Positions 1-7,999 of a DNA stretch of 12,191 nucleotides are shown here, piece after piece. The stretch lies in the NCBI GenBank assembly GCA_001303665.1, contig LJUF01000100.1, forward strand, positions 1-12,191, read 5' to 3'. Within the stretch, counting starts at the first letter, position 1; every line of letters begins with the position of its first letter. Below the pieces are notes generated by a model. That model saw only the letters and a program-made list of their open reading frames with translations. It was not told where the DNA came from and searched no databases. Source of the DNA: Phycisphaerae bacterium SM23_33. GTDB lineage: Bacteria; Planctomycetota; Phycisphaerae; SM23-33. Made by a program: the position numbers and the translations under genes.

Positions 1-822
1 GTAGAACCGGTCCGGATGGGCCAGCAGGTATTGCAGCCTCACGGTGGAGTCCCGCCCCGTGAAGAGGTTCTTCAGATAGCGGAACTCCCACCGCGGCCGG
101 CCCTCCACCATCAGCAGCTTGGTCCGGTCGTCGGTGACCGAAAGCGTCAGGGCGCAGGAGTTGTTCTCGACGAAAACCTCCTCGATCTGGCTGTCGCCTT
201 TGCCGGCCTTGGGCTTGACCTCCAGCCGGTAGGCGTGCAGGCCGGCCTTCTTCGGCTCGTCGGCCAACTGCACCCGCGTGCGGAAGACCTCGCCGGCCAC
301 GTGCACGTTCCGCAGGTCCACCACGCGGTCGCCGTCGTACAGCATGACGGCCGCCTCCCGGCCGTCCAGGCCGTCGAGCTTGACGTCGGCGCTCACGTAC
401 ATCCGGTCGTCCTTGTAGATGGTGTCGGGCGACTCCACGGCGATGATGGCCGCGTCGGTGGGGGGCTTTTCGGCGCCCATGGCCGCGGCGCAGAAGGCCC
501 CGCCCAGGCCGCCGAGCTGTCGGGCGAGCGGCTCGAGCTTGCCCTTGCCGTTGTCCTGCCCGTCGCTGAGCACGATGATCCCGCCCAGGTCCTGCTTGCC
601 CAGCTCGGCCAGCAGCTTGGCCATGGCCCCGGCCAGGTCGGTCTGAAGCTCCTCGTCGGAGAATTCCGGGTCCCTTCGTCCGCCCGGGGCGGTGGCCGGC
701 GCCGCGGGGGCCTCCGCCGGGACGGCGGGAGCCTGCCAGGACTTCACGTCGACCTCGGCCAGGGCCCCGTCGAAGCTGTACACCTTGACGTGGTAGTCTT
801 TCTCCAGCCGTTCCAGCATTTT
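1..822 (-). CDS. VWA-domain membrane protein, C-terminal part (frameshifted, cut by window edge)
   Basis: This is the continuation of the VWA protein that starts at 1945, in a different frame. It reads without a stop from 822 to the left edge (274 codons). It opens with KMLERLEKDYHVKVYSFD, a typical strand-helix of a VWA domain. GGIIVLSDGQDNG follows at about 585-547; its SDG is the late metal-site (MIDAS) loop of the fold. Beyond that is a beta-rich stretch, then KLLMVEGRPRWEFRYLKNLF (about 120-61), which resembles the glutamine-amidotransferase-like region found after VWA domains in planctomycete proteins of this type. The join is seen in the sequence: the upstream part has the first metal motif and this part has the last, so together they make one domain. 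An independent start at ATG 819 is possible but has no ribosome binding site. Where the protein ends is not visible. Confidence 0.75.
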
Positions 823-829
823 CCGGCCC
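819..829 (-). other. Apparent +1 frameshift site in the VWA gene
   Basis: On the minus strand the bases around the break are CACCGGGCCGGAAAATG. The upstream frame gives H-K-P-T-G, and the downstream frame gives R-K-M-L-E-R-L. Skipping one base in GGGCC joins them as HKPTG-RKMLERL, so one base looks inserted (or two deleted) relative to a working gene. It could be a real mutation, a sequencing or assembly error at a GC run, or, less likely, programmed frameshifting. The run is short and no stimulatory structure is obvious. Confidence 0.75.
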
Positions 830-1945
830 GGTGGGCTTGTGCAGGAGGACGGCCTTGGCCAGTTGGAGCCGAGAGAGCGCGCTGACGGCGTCCACGGCGG
901 CCCGGTCCTCGCCGCCGAGCTGTTGGTAGAGCAAGGAGTCCAGCTCCTGGCCGGCGCGCTGGATGGTGGGGGCGGCCTCTCCGAGGGCGGCCGCCGCCCG
1001 GCGGAGGGCGTCGCGGAGGCGGTTCAGGTTGGCCGGCAGGTCCCTGGCCCGGTCCCTGCCAGTCCACTCGGCGGCCTGCTGAAGCCCGGCCAGGACGTTC
1101 CTGCTCAGGGTGGCCTTGGCGTCCAGCAGGGCCGCCCGCCACTGCTGGGAAAGGGCCTTGGTCTCCTCCAGGGCCGCCTCCACGGGGGCGATCTGCCCGC
1201 CGACCGCCTTGTGCACGCTGGTGAGCCTGTCGTTCAGATCTTTGCGCCGCCGGCCGAGCGTCTCGCTCAACTGCTGGTTGCTGCTCCCGGCCAGGGCGTC
1301 GAGCCACTTCAGCTCCTCCAGCAGCTCTTCTCGGGCGCCGCGGAGCCTGCGGGCCTGGGCCTCGAAGCGGTACGGCCGCCGGGCGGCCGGCACCGAAAGG
1401 GCCTCCGCCAGCCGCAGCCTCTCGTGCGGCAGGAGCTGGCGATCGGCGATCTGCATGGAAGCGGAGGTGTCCACGAGCACGGCCACGGTCCGCTTTCGCG
1501 TCTGGCCGGACACCCACACCCGCACCGGCTGGGTGAGCATCAGCACCAGCAGCCCCAGCAGCCCCAGCCGCAGGCCGGTCAGCAGCAGCCCCATCCGCCG
1601 GGAGACGACCCGGCGCTCCAGGGCGTACAGCCAGATGAGGGCCTCGGCCAGCAAGGCCCCGCCGGCGGCCAGCGGCCACAGCGGCCAGTGCGTTGCCAGC
1701 AGGAAGATCCGCCCCAGCACCTGCAGCGCCAGCCAGATGCCGGCAAAGCCCAGCGCCATCCGCAGCACCAGCAGCCCGAGGCTGCTGAAGTTGCGCAGCA
1801 GGCCCGCCAGCCCGGCGGCCCGGGCGGGGCGGCCGACGCGGTAGAGCATCACCCATCCGGCGAAGCCGGCGGCCGCGGCGATGACCAGCACGGCGGTGGG
1901 CCAGCGGGGAGAGAGCAGGAGATGTCCGGCCTGGGCGGCGATCAC
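827..1945 (-). CDS. VWA-domain membrane protein, N-terminal part (frame breaks near 825)
   Basis: The start is GTG at 1945-1943, overlapping the TGA of the BatA-type gene (GTGA) and preceded by a strong AGGAGG at 1956-1961. About 373 codons read in this frame. Hydrophobic segments lie near residues 18-35, 56-77, 87-109 and 118-140, so the protein is probably anchored in the inner membrane. A VWA metal motif D-T-S-A-S (D159, S161, S163) follows in TVAVLVDTSASM. Residues about 195-345 are rich in Ala, Leu, Glu, Arg and Gln and look helical, an insertion inside the VWA domain. The product is probably the partner of the MoxR, DUF58 and BatA-type proteins upstream. After LAKAVLLHKPTG the frame stops making sense, although it meets no stop before the left edge; the sensible protein resumes in another frame at 822. 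A frame-2 minus ORF at 744-1856 is only a shadow of this gene. Confidence 0.75.
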
Positions 1946-4341
1946 TTTGCGGGCACCTCCTTCCGGGGCGACGGGGTTTGCAGCAGTTGGCGGGCCCTTT
2001 CGCGGAAGGCTTCGACGTCGGCCTGGTCGGTGCCGAAGGCCACCGGCCTGGCCAGGTGCACCTGACGGCGAAGGGCGATGGCGCGGGTGGTGAGGATTTC
2101 GGCCAGCAGCAGAGCGGCGCAGAGGACGGCCAGGACTCTCCAGATTTCGCTTCCGGGGACGCCGCCCTTAATGGCGTGGGTGAGCTCGCTGAGGGTTTCG
2201 GCCCGCTTGAGGTTCACGAACTCGGCGGCGCGGGCGTAATCCTCCGGGGCAAGCGTCAGCAGTTTGCTTTCCTCGGGGTTGCCCGGCACCACGAAGGGCA
2301 CGCCGCCGACCCCGTCGGCGTTGCGGGCGACGGCCGGGCGCGTGGCCAGTTCCCCCAGGGCCTTGTCCGGCAGCGCCAGCCGGTACAGCCCGGCGGCGGC
2401 CGTGTGCGAGAACGTGGCCAGCCAGCCCCGATGTGCATCGGGGCGGCGCTGCCGGAGTTCGGCGGCGTGGCGCTGGCCATCGGGGGTGAAGACCTCGGCC
2501 ACGTCGCCGTGGCTGATCTGGCCGGGGATGGGGAAGGCGATCTGCTGGCCGGGCTGGATGTTCATGGGCGGCTGGGAGGGGGCGGCCAGGTAGTACACCA
2601 GCTCGTGGACCATGGGCAGGTAGCATTCGTGGACGGGCAGGTCGGAGAACTCCCGGTCCAGCGGCACCGCCAGGGTGAGCACGAAGCCCAGGGCGGCCTG
2701 GCGCTGGATGAGGTAGGGCTCGGCGTTGTCCATGGCGGCGCCCACGGAGACGCCCGGCTCGTCGTCGCTGGCCAGCACCCAGCGGCGCTTGATCTGGGCC
2801 GAGGCCAGGTCGCTCACCGACGGATCGGCCAGCAGCTTCAGGGCGGGGTGGTCGATGGTGTTGGGGGCGACGTGGACGAAGCGCTGCTCGGCGCCGTCGG
2901 CCACGGGCAGGTCAATGAACTCCACCAGCCGGCAGCCGGTGATCCGCTTGCCGTCCGGGCCGGTCCAGCCGCTGTAAAAGTCCTTGTCCGCCTTCTGCCC
3001 GGGGGCGATGAGCACCCCGCCGCCGCCCTGCACGTACCGGGCGAGCCTCTCGGCGGCCGAGGCCGGCAGCCGCGGCACGTCCGCCAGCACCACCACACTG
3101 TATTCGTCGAAGTCCTTGACGGAGGCCACGTCCGAGGCGACGACGAGCTTCGGCTCAATCAGGTTCTCCGCCGGGTCGGGTCTTTCCTCGCTGGGCGGGG
3201 CCAGGGCGATCTGGAGGAAGTCGGCGTCGCCTCCCAGCGGCCGGGTGGAACGCTCCCCCGCGATCACCAGCACCGGCAGCCTCTTCAGCACGTTGACCAC
3301 GTGCAGGGCCTGGTTGTCGCCGGGCAGGTCGTCGGGGCACAGCACGGCCGCCGAGACCACGTGCGGGCCGGACGCCTTGAAGTGGTGGTCGAACTCGACC
3401 GTGGCCGAGGCCCCCTCGGCAATCCGCCCGGTGGGGCGGGCCTGCCCACCTGCGGTAGGCAGGCGGGCCTCCAGCTCGACCCCGTCCACTGCCAGGCGGA
3501 CGCCCTCCGGCTCGAGGTCGCCCACGCCGGTGTTGGCGACGGTGACGCTGATCCTCACCGGCCGGTCCGTGCCCACCACCGCCCGGGCCAGCCGAAGCCC
3601 CCCCACGCAGACGTTCCGCCACTGCTTGGGGATTTGGAGGGTGCGGACGATGACGACCGGGGCCGCGGGCAGAGACTCCTTGGCCTCCTCGGCCAGAAAG
3701 GCCCAGCGCTTCCGCCCGTCCAGGTCCCAGCCGATCTTGTGCCCGTCGGTGATGAGGATGATCTTCTTGGCCAGGTTGCTGCCGGCGGCGAGCGACCGGA
3801 CGGCCTCGTTCAGCGCCCTGGGCACGTCCATGGAGCCGCCGGCCGGCCGCAGGCCCTCCAGCTCGCGGCGAACGGCGTCCAGGTCGGACAGGGGGGTGGC
3901 GACCACGGGCTGGGCGGTGGGCCCGGCCAGCACCACGCTCACCGCGTCGCCCGCCCGGCAGACCTCCAGCACCTGGCGGGCCTCGTCGGCCGCCCGCTGG
4001 AAGCTGCTCGCCCCGGCCGATTCCAGCGTCATGCTCAGCGAGCCGTCCAGCACGATGGCGATGTCCTGGGCGTCGGCGGTGTCGGCCACCAGCAGGCGCC
4101 CGGTCCGCAGGAAAGGCCGGGCCAGGGCGAAGGCCAGCATACCCAGCAGCAGGCAGCGCAGCAGCATGAGCAGGATTTCCTCGATGAGGATGCGTCGGCT
4201 GCGGGAGGTGAGCGACTCTTCCAGGAACTGCATGGCGGCCCAGTCCACCAGTTGGGCCCGGCGGCGGTTGAGGATGTGGATGATGATGGGGATGGCCACC
4301 GCGGCCAGACCCAGCAGCATGATGGCGTTCAGGAACGTCAT
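1942..4341 (-). CDS. BatA-type membrane protein with VWA domain
   Basis: The product has 799 residues. The N terminus, FLNAIMLLGLAAVAIPIIIHILNRRR, is the classic start of the BatA (aerotolerance-type) N-terminal domain: a membrane helix at about 4-23 followed by arginines. A second membrane helix lies at about 53-75. A VWA domain follows, with metal motif D99-G-S101-L-S103 in IAIVLDGSLSM and a later KIILITDGHK. The middle contains a glutamine-amidotransferase-like stretch (VVLADVPRLPASAAERLARYVQGGGG) and a region with FSDLPVHECYLPMVHELVYYL, both usual for long planctomycete BatA-like proteins. A last membrane helix sits at about 734-752, before a short basic tail. The ATG at 4341 is chosen because it begins the domain exactly; its ribosome site is weak. 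It lies 83 bases after the S23 gene and overlaps the VWA gene by four bases. Two palindromic stretches sit inside it (2425-2444 and 3435-3470). Its role is probably as a membrane partner of MoxR; the substrate is unknown. Confidence 0.88.
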   Translation of the reverse strand: MTFLNAIMLLGLAAVAIPIIIHILNRRRAQLVDWAAMQFLEESLTSRSRRILIEEILLMLLRCLLLGMLAFALARPFLRTGRLLVADTADAQDIAIVLDGSLSMTLESAGASSFQRAADEARQVLEVCRAGDAVSVVLAGPTAQPVVATPLSDLDAVRRELEGLRPAGGSMDVPRALNEAVRSLAAGSNLAKKIILITDGHKIGWDLDGRKRWAFLAEEAKESLPAAPVVIVRTLQIPKQWRNVCVGGLRLARAVVGTDRPVRISVTVANTGVGDLEPEGVRLAVDGVELEARLPTAGGQARPTGRIAEGASATVEFDHHFKASGPHVVSAAVLCPDDLPGDNQALHVVNVLKRLPVLVIAGERSTRPLGGDADFLQIALAPPSEERPDPAENLIEPKLVVASDVASVKDFDEYSVVVLADVPRLPASAAERLARYVQGGGGVLIAPGQKADKDFYSGWTGPDGKRITGCRLVEFIDLPVADGAEQRFVHVAPNTIDHPALKLLADPSVSDLASAQIKRRWVLASDDEPGVSVGAAMDNAEPYLIQRQAALGFVLTLAVPLDREFSDLPVHECYLPMVHELVYYLAAPSQPPMNIQPGQQIAFPIPGQISHGDVAEVFTPDGQRHAAELRQRRPDAHRGWLATFSHTAAAGLYRLALPDKALGELATRPAVARNADGVGGVPFVVPGNPEESKLLTLAPEDYARAAEFVNLKRAETLSELTHAIKGGVPGSEIWRVLAVLCAALLLAEILTTRAIALRRQVHLARPVAFGTDQADVEAFRERARQLLQTPSPRKEVPAK
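1954..1962 (-). promoter_or_regulatory. Ribosome binding site fixing the GTG start of the VWA gene
   Basis: AAGGAGGTG on the minus strand lies inside the last codons of the BatA-type gene, about ten bases ahead of GTG 1945. It supports the GTG start and suggests coupled translation across the GTGA overlap. Confidence 0.7.
2425..2444. repeat. Palindrome inside the BatA-type gene
   Basis: GCCCCGATG and CATCGGGGC are perfect nine-base inverted arms around a two-base TG centre. In the protein it encodes roughly RPDAHRG within AELRQRRPDAHRGWLATFSH. No flanking direct repeat was seen. It may be a small inserted palindromic element or chance in GC-rich code. Confidence 0.6.
3435..3470. repeat. 27-base in-frame palindromic insertion with 9-base direct repeats
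   Basis: GGCGGGCCT occurs at 3435-3443 and again at 3462-3470, exactly 27 bases apart. Between and across them lies an inverted repeat (3440-3464): GCCTGCC and ACC pair with GGT and GGCAGGC around a TGC loop, with one C/A mismatch. Removing 27 bases keeps the BatA-type frame and joins ELEA-RPTG, dropping nine residues (the region reads ELEARLPTAGGQARPTG). The geometry looks like a small palindromic element inserted with target duplication; that origin is inferred. Confidence 0.65.
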
Positions 4342-4354
4342 GGCAACTCACAGG

Positions 4355-4370
4355 CACGAGGGACGAGGGA
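4355..4370 (-). repeat. Heptamer repeat, left copy beside the S23 gene
   Basis: CACGAGGGACGAGGGA on the plus strand is the exact reverse complement of 4890-4905. Read on the minus strand it is built from units CTCGTCC and CTCGTGC, followed by the looser GCCCTCC and GCCTTGC. GGGACGAG here also pairs with CTCGTCCC at 4407-4414. It fills most of the gap between the S23 and BatA-type genes. Confidence 0.7.
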
Positions 4371-4424
4371 GGGCGCAAGGCACCCGGCGCCAGGCAACCG
4401 CGCGTGCTCGTCCCAGGGGTCGTG

Positions 4425-4838
4425 TCAGTATTTGGTTTCCTTTTTCCTCGTCAGGCTCCCGATCAGCCCGTTCAGGATGCGGGAGCATTCGTCGGCGTCC
4501 GCCAGCAGCGATTCAGCCTGCTTGTTCGTCAGGTGACCCAAATCTTCCGCCAGCAGTGCCTGCGTTTCCACCTCGTACAGGCTGGCCCGGGCGGTGCGGA
4601 GGAAATTGACGTAGTCGCGCCGGCTGCCGCGGCCGTAGCCTTCGGCGATGTTGGACGGAACCGAGACGGCGGCCTTGCGCAGTTGCTGGCATAGACCATA
4701 CAGCTCGTCCTTGGGAAAGAGCTTCGTGGCCCCGTACACGCGCCTGCCCAGCGCCATCGCCTTTTGCCAGGCGATCAGATCGCGGTAGCTGCGTATCTGC
4801 TTTTTCTCGCCTGCACGGTGCGGCGTTTCCGTGCTCAC
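4425..4838 (-). CDS. Four-helix bundle protein, S23 / 23S rRNA intervening-sequence family
   Basis: The product has 137 residues, the usual size of the family. Recognisable family stretches are SYRDLIAWQKAMAL (about 17-30), then LCQQLRKAAVSVPSNIAEGYGR, then NFLRTARASLYEVETQALLA. All are amphipathic helices of the bundle first known from proteins encoded in 23S rRNA intervening sequences. The start is GTG at 4838, with AGGAGA at 4847-4852 eight bases upstream. A longer reading from ATG 4976 is rejected because it would overlap the DUF58 gene and its first 46 residues look like translated repeat and intergenic sequence. The molecular function is unknown; related bundles include the Avd accessory proteins of diversity-generating retroelements, but no reverse transcriptase is present here. 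It sits as an outsider between the DUF58 and BatA-type genes, with an inverted 16-base repeat on either side. Confidence 0.85.
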   Translation of the reverse strand: MSTETPHRAGEKKQIRSYRDLIAWQKAMALGRRVYGATKLFPKDELYGLCQQLRKAAVSVPSNIAEGYGRGSRRDYVNFLRTARASLYEVETQALLAEDLGHLTNKQAESLLADADECSRILNGLIGSLTRKKETKY

Positions 4839-4889
4839 GCGCCCTTTCTCCTGCTCACCAGAGCCGCCCCTCGGCGGGCTGTTTGCTGT

Positions 4890-4905
4890 TCCCTCGTCCC
4901 TCGTG
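4890..4905 (+). repeat. Heptamer repeat, right copy beside the S23 gene
   Basis: TCCCTCGTCCCTCGTG is the exact reverse complement of 4355-4370. The array continues less exactly as CTCGTCC, CTCGTGG, CACGTGC, CTCATGC up to 4920, almost to the DUF58 stop at 4924. Confidence 0.7.
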
Positions 4906-4923
4906 GCACGTGCCTCATGCCTC

Positions 4924-5871
4924 TCACCGTGTCCTCGCCATCCGGTGCGCCAGGTAATGCGCCAGGGCCACGTCAAAGCTGTTTCGCGTCGACAACCGCA
5001 CGTAGTCCACGTTCATCTGCCCGCAGCCGATCTCCAGCCGGCGGACGAAGCGCCGCACCCGGGCGAGGTATTCGCTCTTGACCGACAGCGGGTCGAGCTG
5101 GATGCGGTGGGCCAGCCGCTCCAAGTTGCGGAACAGGCTCCAGCCGTCGAAGGGGAAGGTCAGCTCCTCTTCGGCCAGCACGTGCAGCAGCAGGATCTCG
5201 TGCTTGCGGTAGCGGAAGTGGTGCAGGGCCCGGAGGATCTCCTCCAGCTCGTCGAACAGGTCGGAGATGATGATGACCAGCCCGCGGCGGTGGATGCGTT
5301 CGGCCAGGTCGTGGAAGATCTTGGCCAGCGAGGTCTCGCCGCCGGGGCGGCAGGCGGCGAGCTCCTGGAGGATGACCCTGAGGTGGGAGGCCCGGCTGCG
5401 TGGGGGGATGTAGCGTCGGGTGTCGGTGTCGAAGGTGGCCAGGCCCACGGCGTCCTGCTGGTGGATCATCAGGTGCGCCAGCGAGGCGGCCAGGAACTGC
5501 CCGTACCGGAACTTGCTCAGCCGGTCGCCGTTGTGCCGGGCCGAACGCCGCCCGGTGTAGCCCATGGAGCCGGAGGCGTCCAGCAGGATCAAGGCCCGCA
5601 GGTTCGTCTCCTCGATGTACTGCTTGATGTAGTAGCGGTCGGAGCGGCCCCAGACGCGCCAGTCCACGTCGCGGATGTTGTCGCCGGGCACGTACTCGCG
5701 GTGCTCGGCGAACTCCACCGAGAAGCCCTTGTACGGGCTCTTGTGCCGCCCGGAGACGAAGCCTTCCACCACCCCACGAGCGATCAGCTCCAGACGGTGG
5801 ATCTTCCCCAGGGCCTCGGGGTCCAGCAGCTGCATGTATTCGGGCTGTCCGTGGCCGTCGGTCTTGCCCAC
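4924..5871 (-). CDS. DUF58 domain protein (VWA-like fold)
   Basis: The product has 315 residues. The hallmark DUF58 block EYVPGDNIRDVDWRVWGRSD is at residues 59-78, running on into YYIKQYIEE. It is followed at once by a VWA-type metal motif D98-A-S100-G-S102-M, with later metal-site elements at GGETSL (T180) and IIISDLFDE (about 200-208). No membrane helix is seen, so it is probably cytoplasmic or peripheral, as is usual for the short DUF58 proteins paired with MoxR. The GTG start at 5871 has GAGGAA at 5879-5884, seven bases upstream. An in-frame ATG at codon 13 is an alternative. The upstream isomerase stops one base before this start, which points to coupled translation. The family is a standard partner of MoxR ATPases; its exact biochemical role is not established. 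Confidence 0.92.
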   Translation of the reverse strand: MGKTDGHGQPEYMQLLDPEALGKIHRLELIARGVVEGFVSGRHKSPYKGFSVEFAEHREYVPGDNIRDVDWRVWGRSDRYYIKQYIEETNLRALILLDASGSMGYTGRRSARHNGDRLSKFRYGQFLAASLAHLMIHQQDAVGLATFDTDTRRYIPPRSRASHLRVILQELAACRPGGETSLAKIFHDLAERIHRRGLVIIISDLFDELEEILRALHHFRYRKHEILLLHVLAEEELTFPFDGWSLFRNLERLAHRIQLDPLSVKSEYLARVRRFVRRLEIGCGQMNVDYVRLSTRNSFDVALAHYLAHRMARTR

Positions 5872-5872
5872 C

Positions 5873-6646
5873 TCAGGCTTCCTCGATCTGCCGGCGGAGC
5901 TGGGCCAGGGCCCGCGGCAGTTGGGTTTCGAAATCCTCCCACTGGGCCTCGATGGCGATGCGGCCGTCGTAGCCGGCGTCTTTCAGCGCCCGGAAGTACG
6001 GGCGGTGGTCCTCGCCGCCGAAGCCGACGGGCACGCGGCCGGCGGCCTCGGCGCAGTGGGCGTGGGCGATCAGCCCGCCGGCGGCGCGGATGGCCTGGGG
6101 CGGATCGCCGTCCCTGGCCATGTGGTAGGTGTCGGCCAGCAGGCGGACGTTGGGGTGATCGGCCCGGCGGACCAGCTCGGCGCCCTCGCCCACGCTGTTC
6201 ACGATGTTGCACTCCTGCCGGTTGAGCGGCTCCAGCACGAAGGTGACGCCGGCCTCGGCCGCCATCGGGCCCCAGCGCTGGAGGTGCCCGACGATCTGGT
6301 CGGCGGCGGCGGCGCGGTCGAAGCCCTCCGGCACCCGCCGGCTGCCGCCCGAGCCGTACACGATGATCTTCAATCCCATCAGCCCGGCCCGGCGGCAGAC
6401 CACCGCGATGTAGGCGTCCACCGCGGCCGGGTCCACCTCCGGCCCGGTGGTCTTCAGCTCCCCCGGCAGCAGGACGTTGGCCGCCTGCACCGGCAGGGGG
6501 CAGGCCCTGGCCGCCGCCAGCCGCTTGGCGAAGGCCGATTCGCCTTCCCTCGGGCAAAGCAGGTTGGCCACCGTGCCCTCGACGAAGTCCAGCCCGTCCA
6601 CCGCCCGCGTCATGCTCTCCGGCGCCGTGCATACCCCAATCCGCAT
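5873..6646 (-). CDS. Sugar phosphate isomerase/epimerase-like TIM barrel protein
   Basis: The product has 257 residues and the xylose-isomerase-like / AP endonuclease 2 type of TIM barrel. Likely metal ligands are E139 in FVLEPLNRQE, D172 and H175 in LLADTYHM, H197 in AHAHCAE, and E233 in IAIEAQW; their spacing fits the family. Such enzymes isomerise or epimerise sugars or inositols with a divalent metal; the substrate cannot be told from the sequence. The ATG at 6646 has GGAGG at 6652-6656, five bases upstream. It lies 56 bases after the MoxR gene and one base before the DUF58 start, so it is read with the operon. This is an unusual place for such a gene, because MoxR and DUF58 genes are normally adjacent. 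It may be metabolic cargo or may have a link to the MoxR system. Confidence 0.87.
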   Translation of the reverse strand: MRIGVCTAPESMTRAVDGLDFVEGTVANLLCPREGESAFAKRLAAARACPLPVQAANVLLPGELKTTGPEVDPAAVDAYIAVVCRRAGLMGLKIIVYGSGGSRRVPEGFDRAAAADQIVGHLQRWGPMAAEAGVTFVLEPLNRQECNIVNSVGEGAELVRRADHPNVRLLADTYHMARDGDPPQAIRAAGGLIAHAHCAEAAGRVPVGFGGEDHRPYFRALKDAGYDGRIAIEAQWEDFETQLPRALAQLRRQIEEA

Positions 6647-6677
6647 GCCAGCCTCCGATCGCTGATCGGCACCCTCG

Positions 6678-6693
6678 TGCCTCGTCCCTCGTG
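6678..6693 (+). repeat. Heptamer repeat, third copy (between MoxR and isomerase genes)
   Basis: The segment matches the copy at 4890-4905 in 15 of 16 bases and in the same orientation. Around it are three perfect units CTCGTGC, CTCGTCC, CTCGTGC (6674-6694). It occupies the 56-base gap downstream of the MoxR stop and has no S23 gene next to it. Confidence 0.7.
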
Positions 6694-6702
6694 CCCGCTT
6701 GC

Positions 6703-7737
<1,035 letters not shown>

Positions 7738-7793
7738 TGAGATCGGCTCCTTGTGGATGTCCCGCCGCCCTGCGGGCGCACGGTCCCATCGGG

Positions 7794-7838
7794 ACAATCG
7801 TATGGTGTCTTAAATCTTCAGCACCCCCGGAAGTTCCG
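7794..7838 (-). promoter_or_regulatory. Possible promoter region of the MoxR operon
   Basis: In a very GC-rich gap, 7794-7820 is clearly richer in A and T. Just upstream on the minus strand lies an inverted repeat CGGAA-C-TTCCG (7828-7838), whose GGAACTT resembles the -35 element of some extracytoplasmic-function sigma factors. No convincing matching -10 could be placed; TACGAT (7799-7804) is a weak candidate. Position is the main support. Confidence 0.25.
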
Positions 7839-7913
7839 CGAAATCTCACCGATTCGGCCGCGGAGGGCGGCGCGGCGGGCCTGGGTTTTCGGGCGGGCCC
7901 GCGCGGGTCGGCC

Positions 7914-7952
7914 GGCAAAGAAACGGCCGCCCTTGAGGGTCAAGGGCGGCCG
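7914..7952 (-). terminator. Rho-independent terminator after the Nfu-like gene
   Basis: A perfect 13-base-pair stem (arms CGGCCGCCCTTGA at 7924-7936 and TCAAGGGCGGCCG at 7940-7952) has a three-base loop. On the minus strand it is followed by TTTCTTTG, a fair T-tract. It lies about 105 bases past the Nfu-like stop and shields the MoxR operon from upstream reading. Confidence 0.8.
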
Positions 7953-7999
7953 CTTAACTGCGCGTCGGCCCCGCCGGGGGCATTATGGCAGCGGCGTCA

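Noticed and set aside
744..1856. Minus-strand open frame of 370 codons
   Set aside because: It is in the third frame, neither of the two that make the VWA protein. Its translation is Ala/Gly/Pro/Arg-rich and lacks the metal motif and membrane helices.
1978..4536. Plus-strand open frame of 852 codons
   Set aside because: It is the antisense shadow of the BatA-type gene, rich in Gly, Gln, His and Val and without a recognisable domain.
4425..4838. Diversity-generating retroelement suggested by the Avd-like four-helix protein
   Set aside because: No reverse transcriptase gene and no template/variable repeat pair were seen anywhere in the window.
4425..4976. Longer S23 reading from ATG 4976
   Set aside because: The extra 46 residues overlap the end of the DUF58 gene and translate the heptamer repeat. 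GTG 4838 has a good ribosome site.
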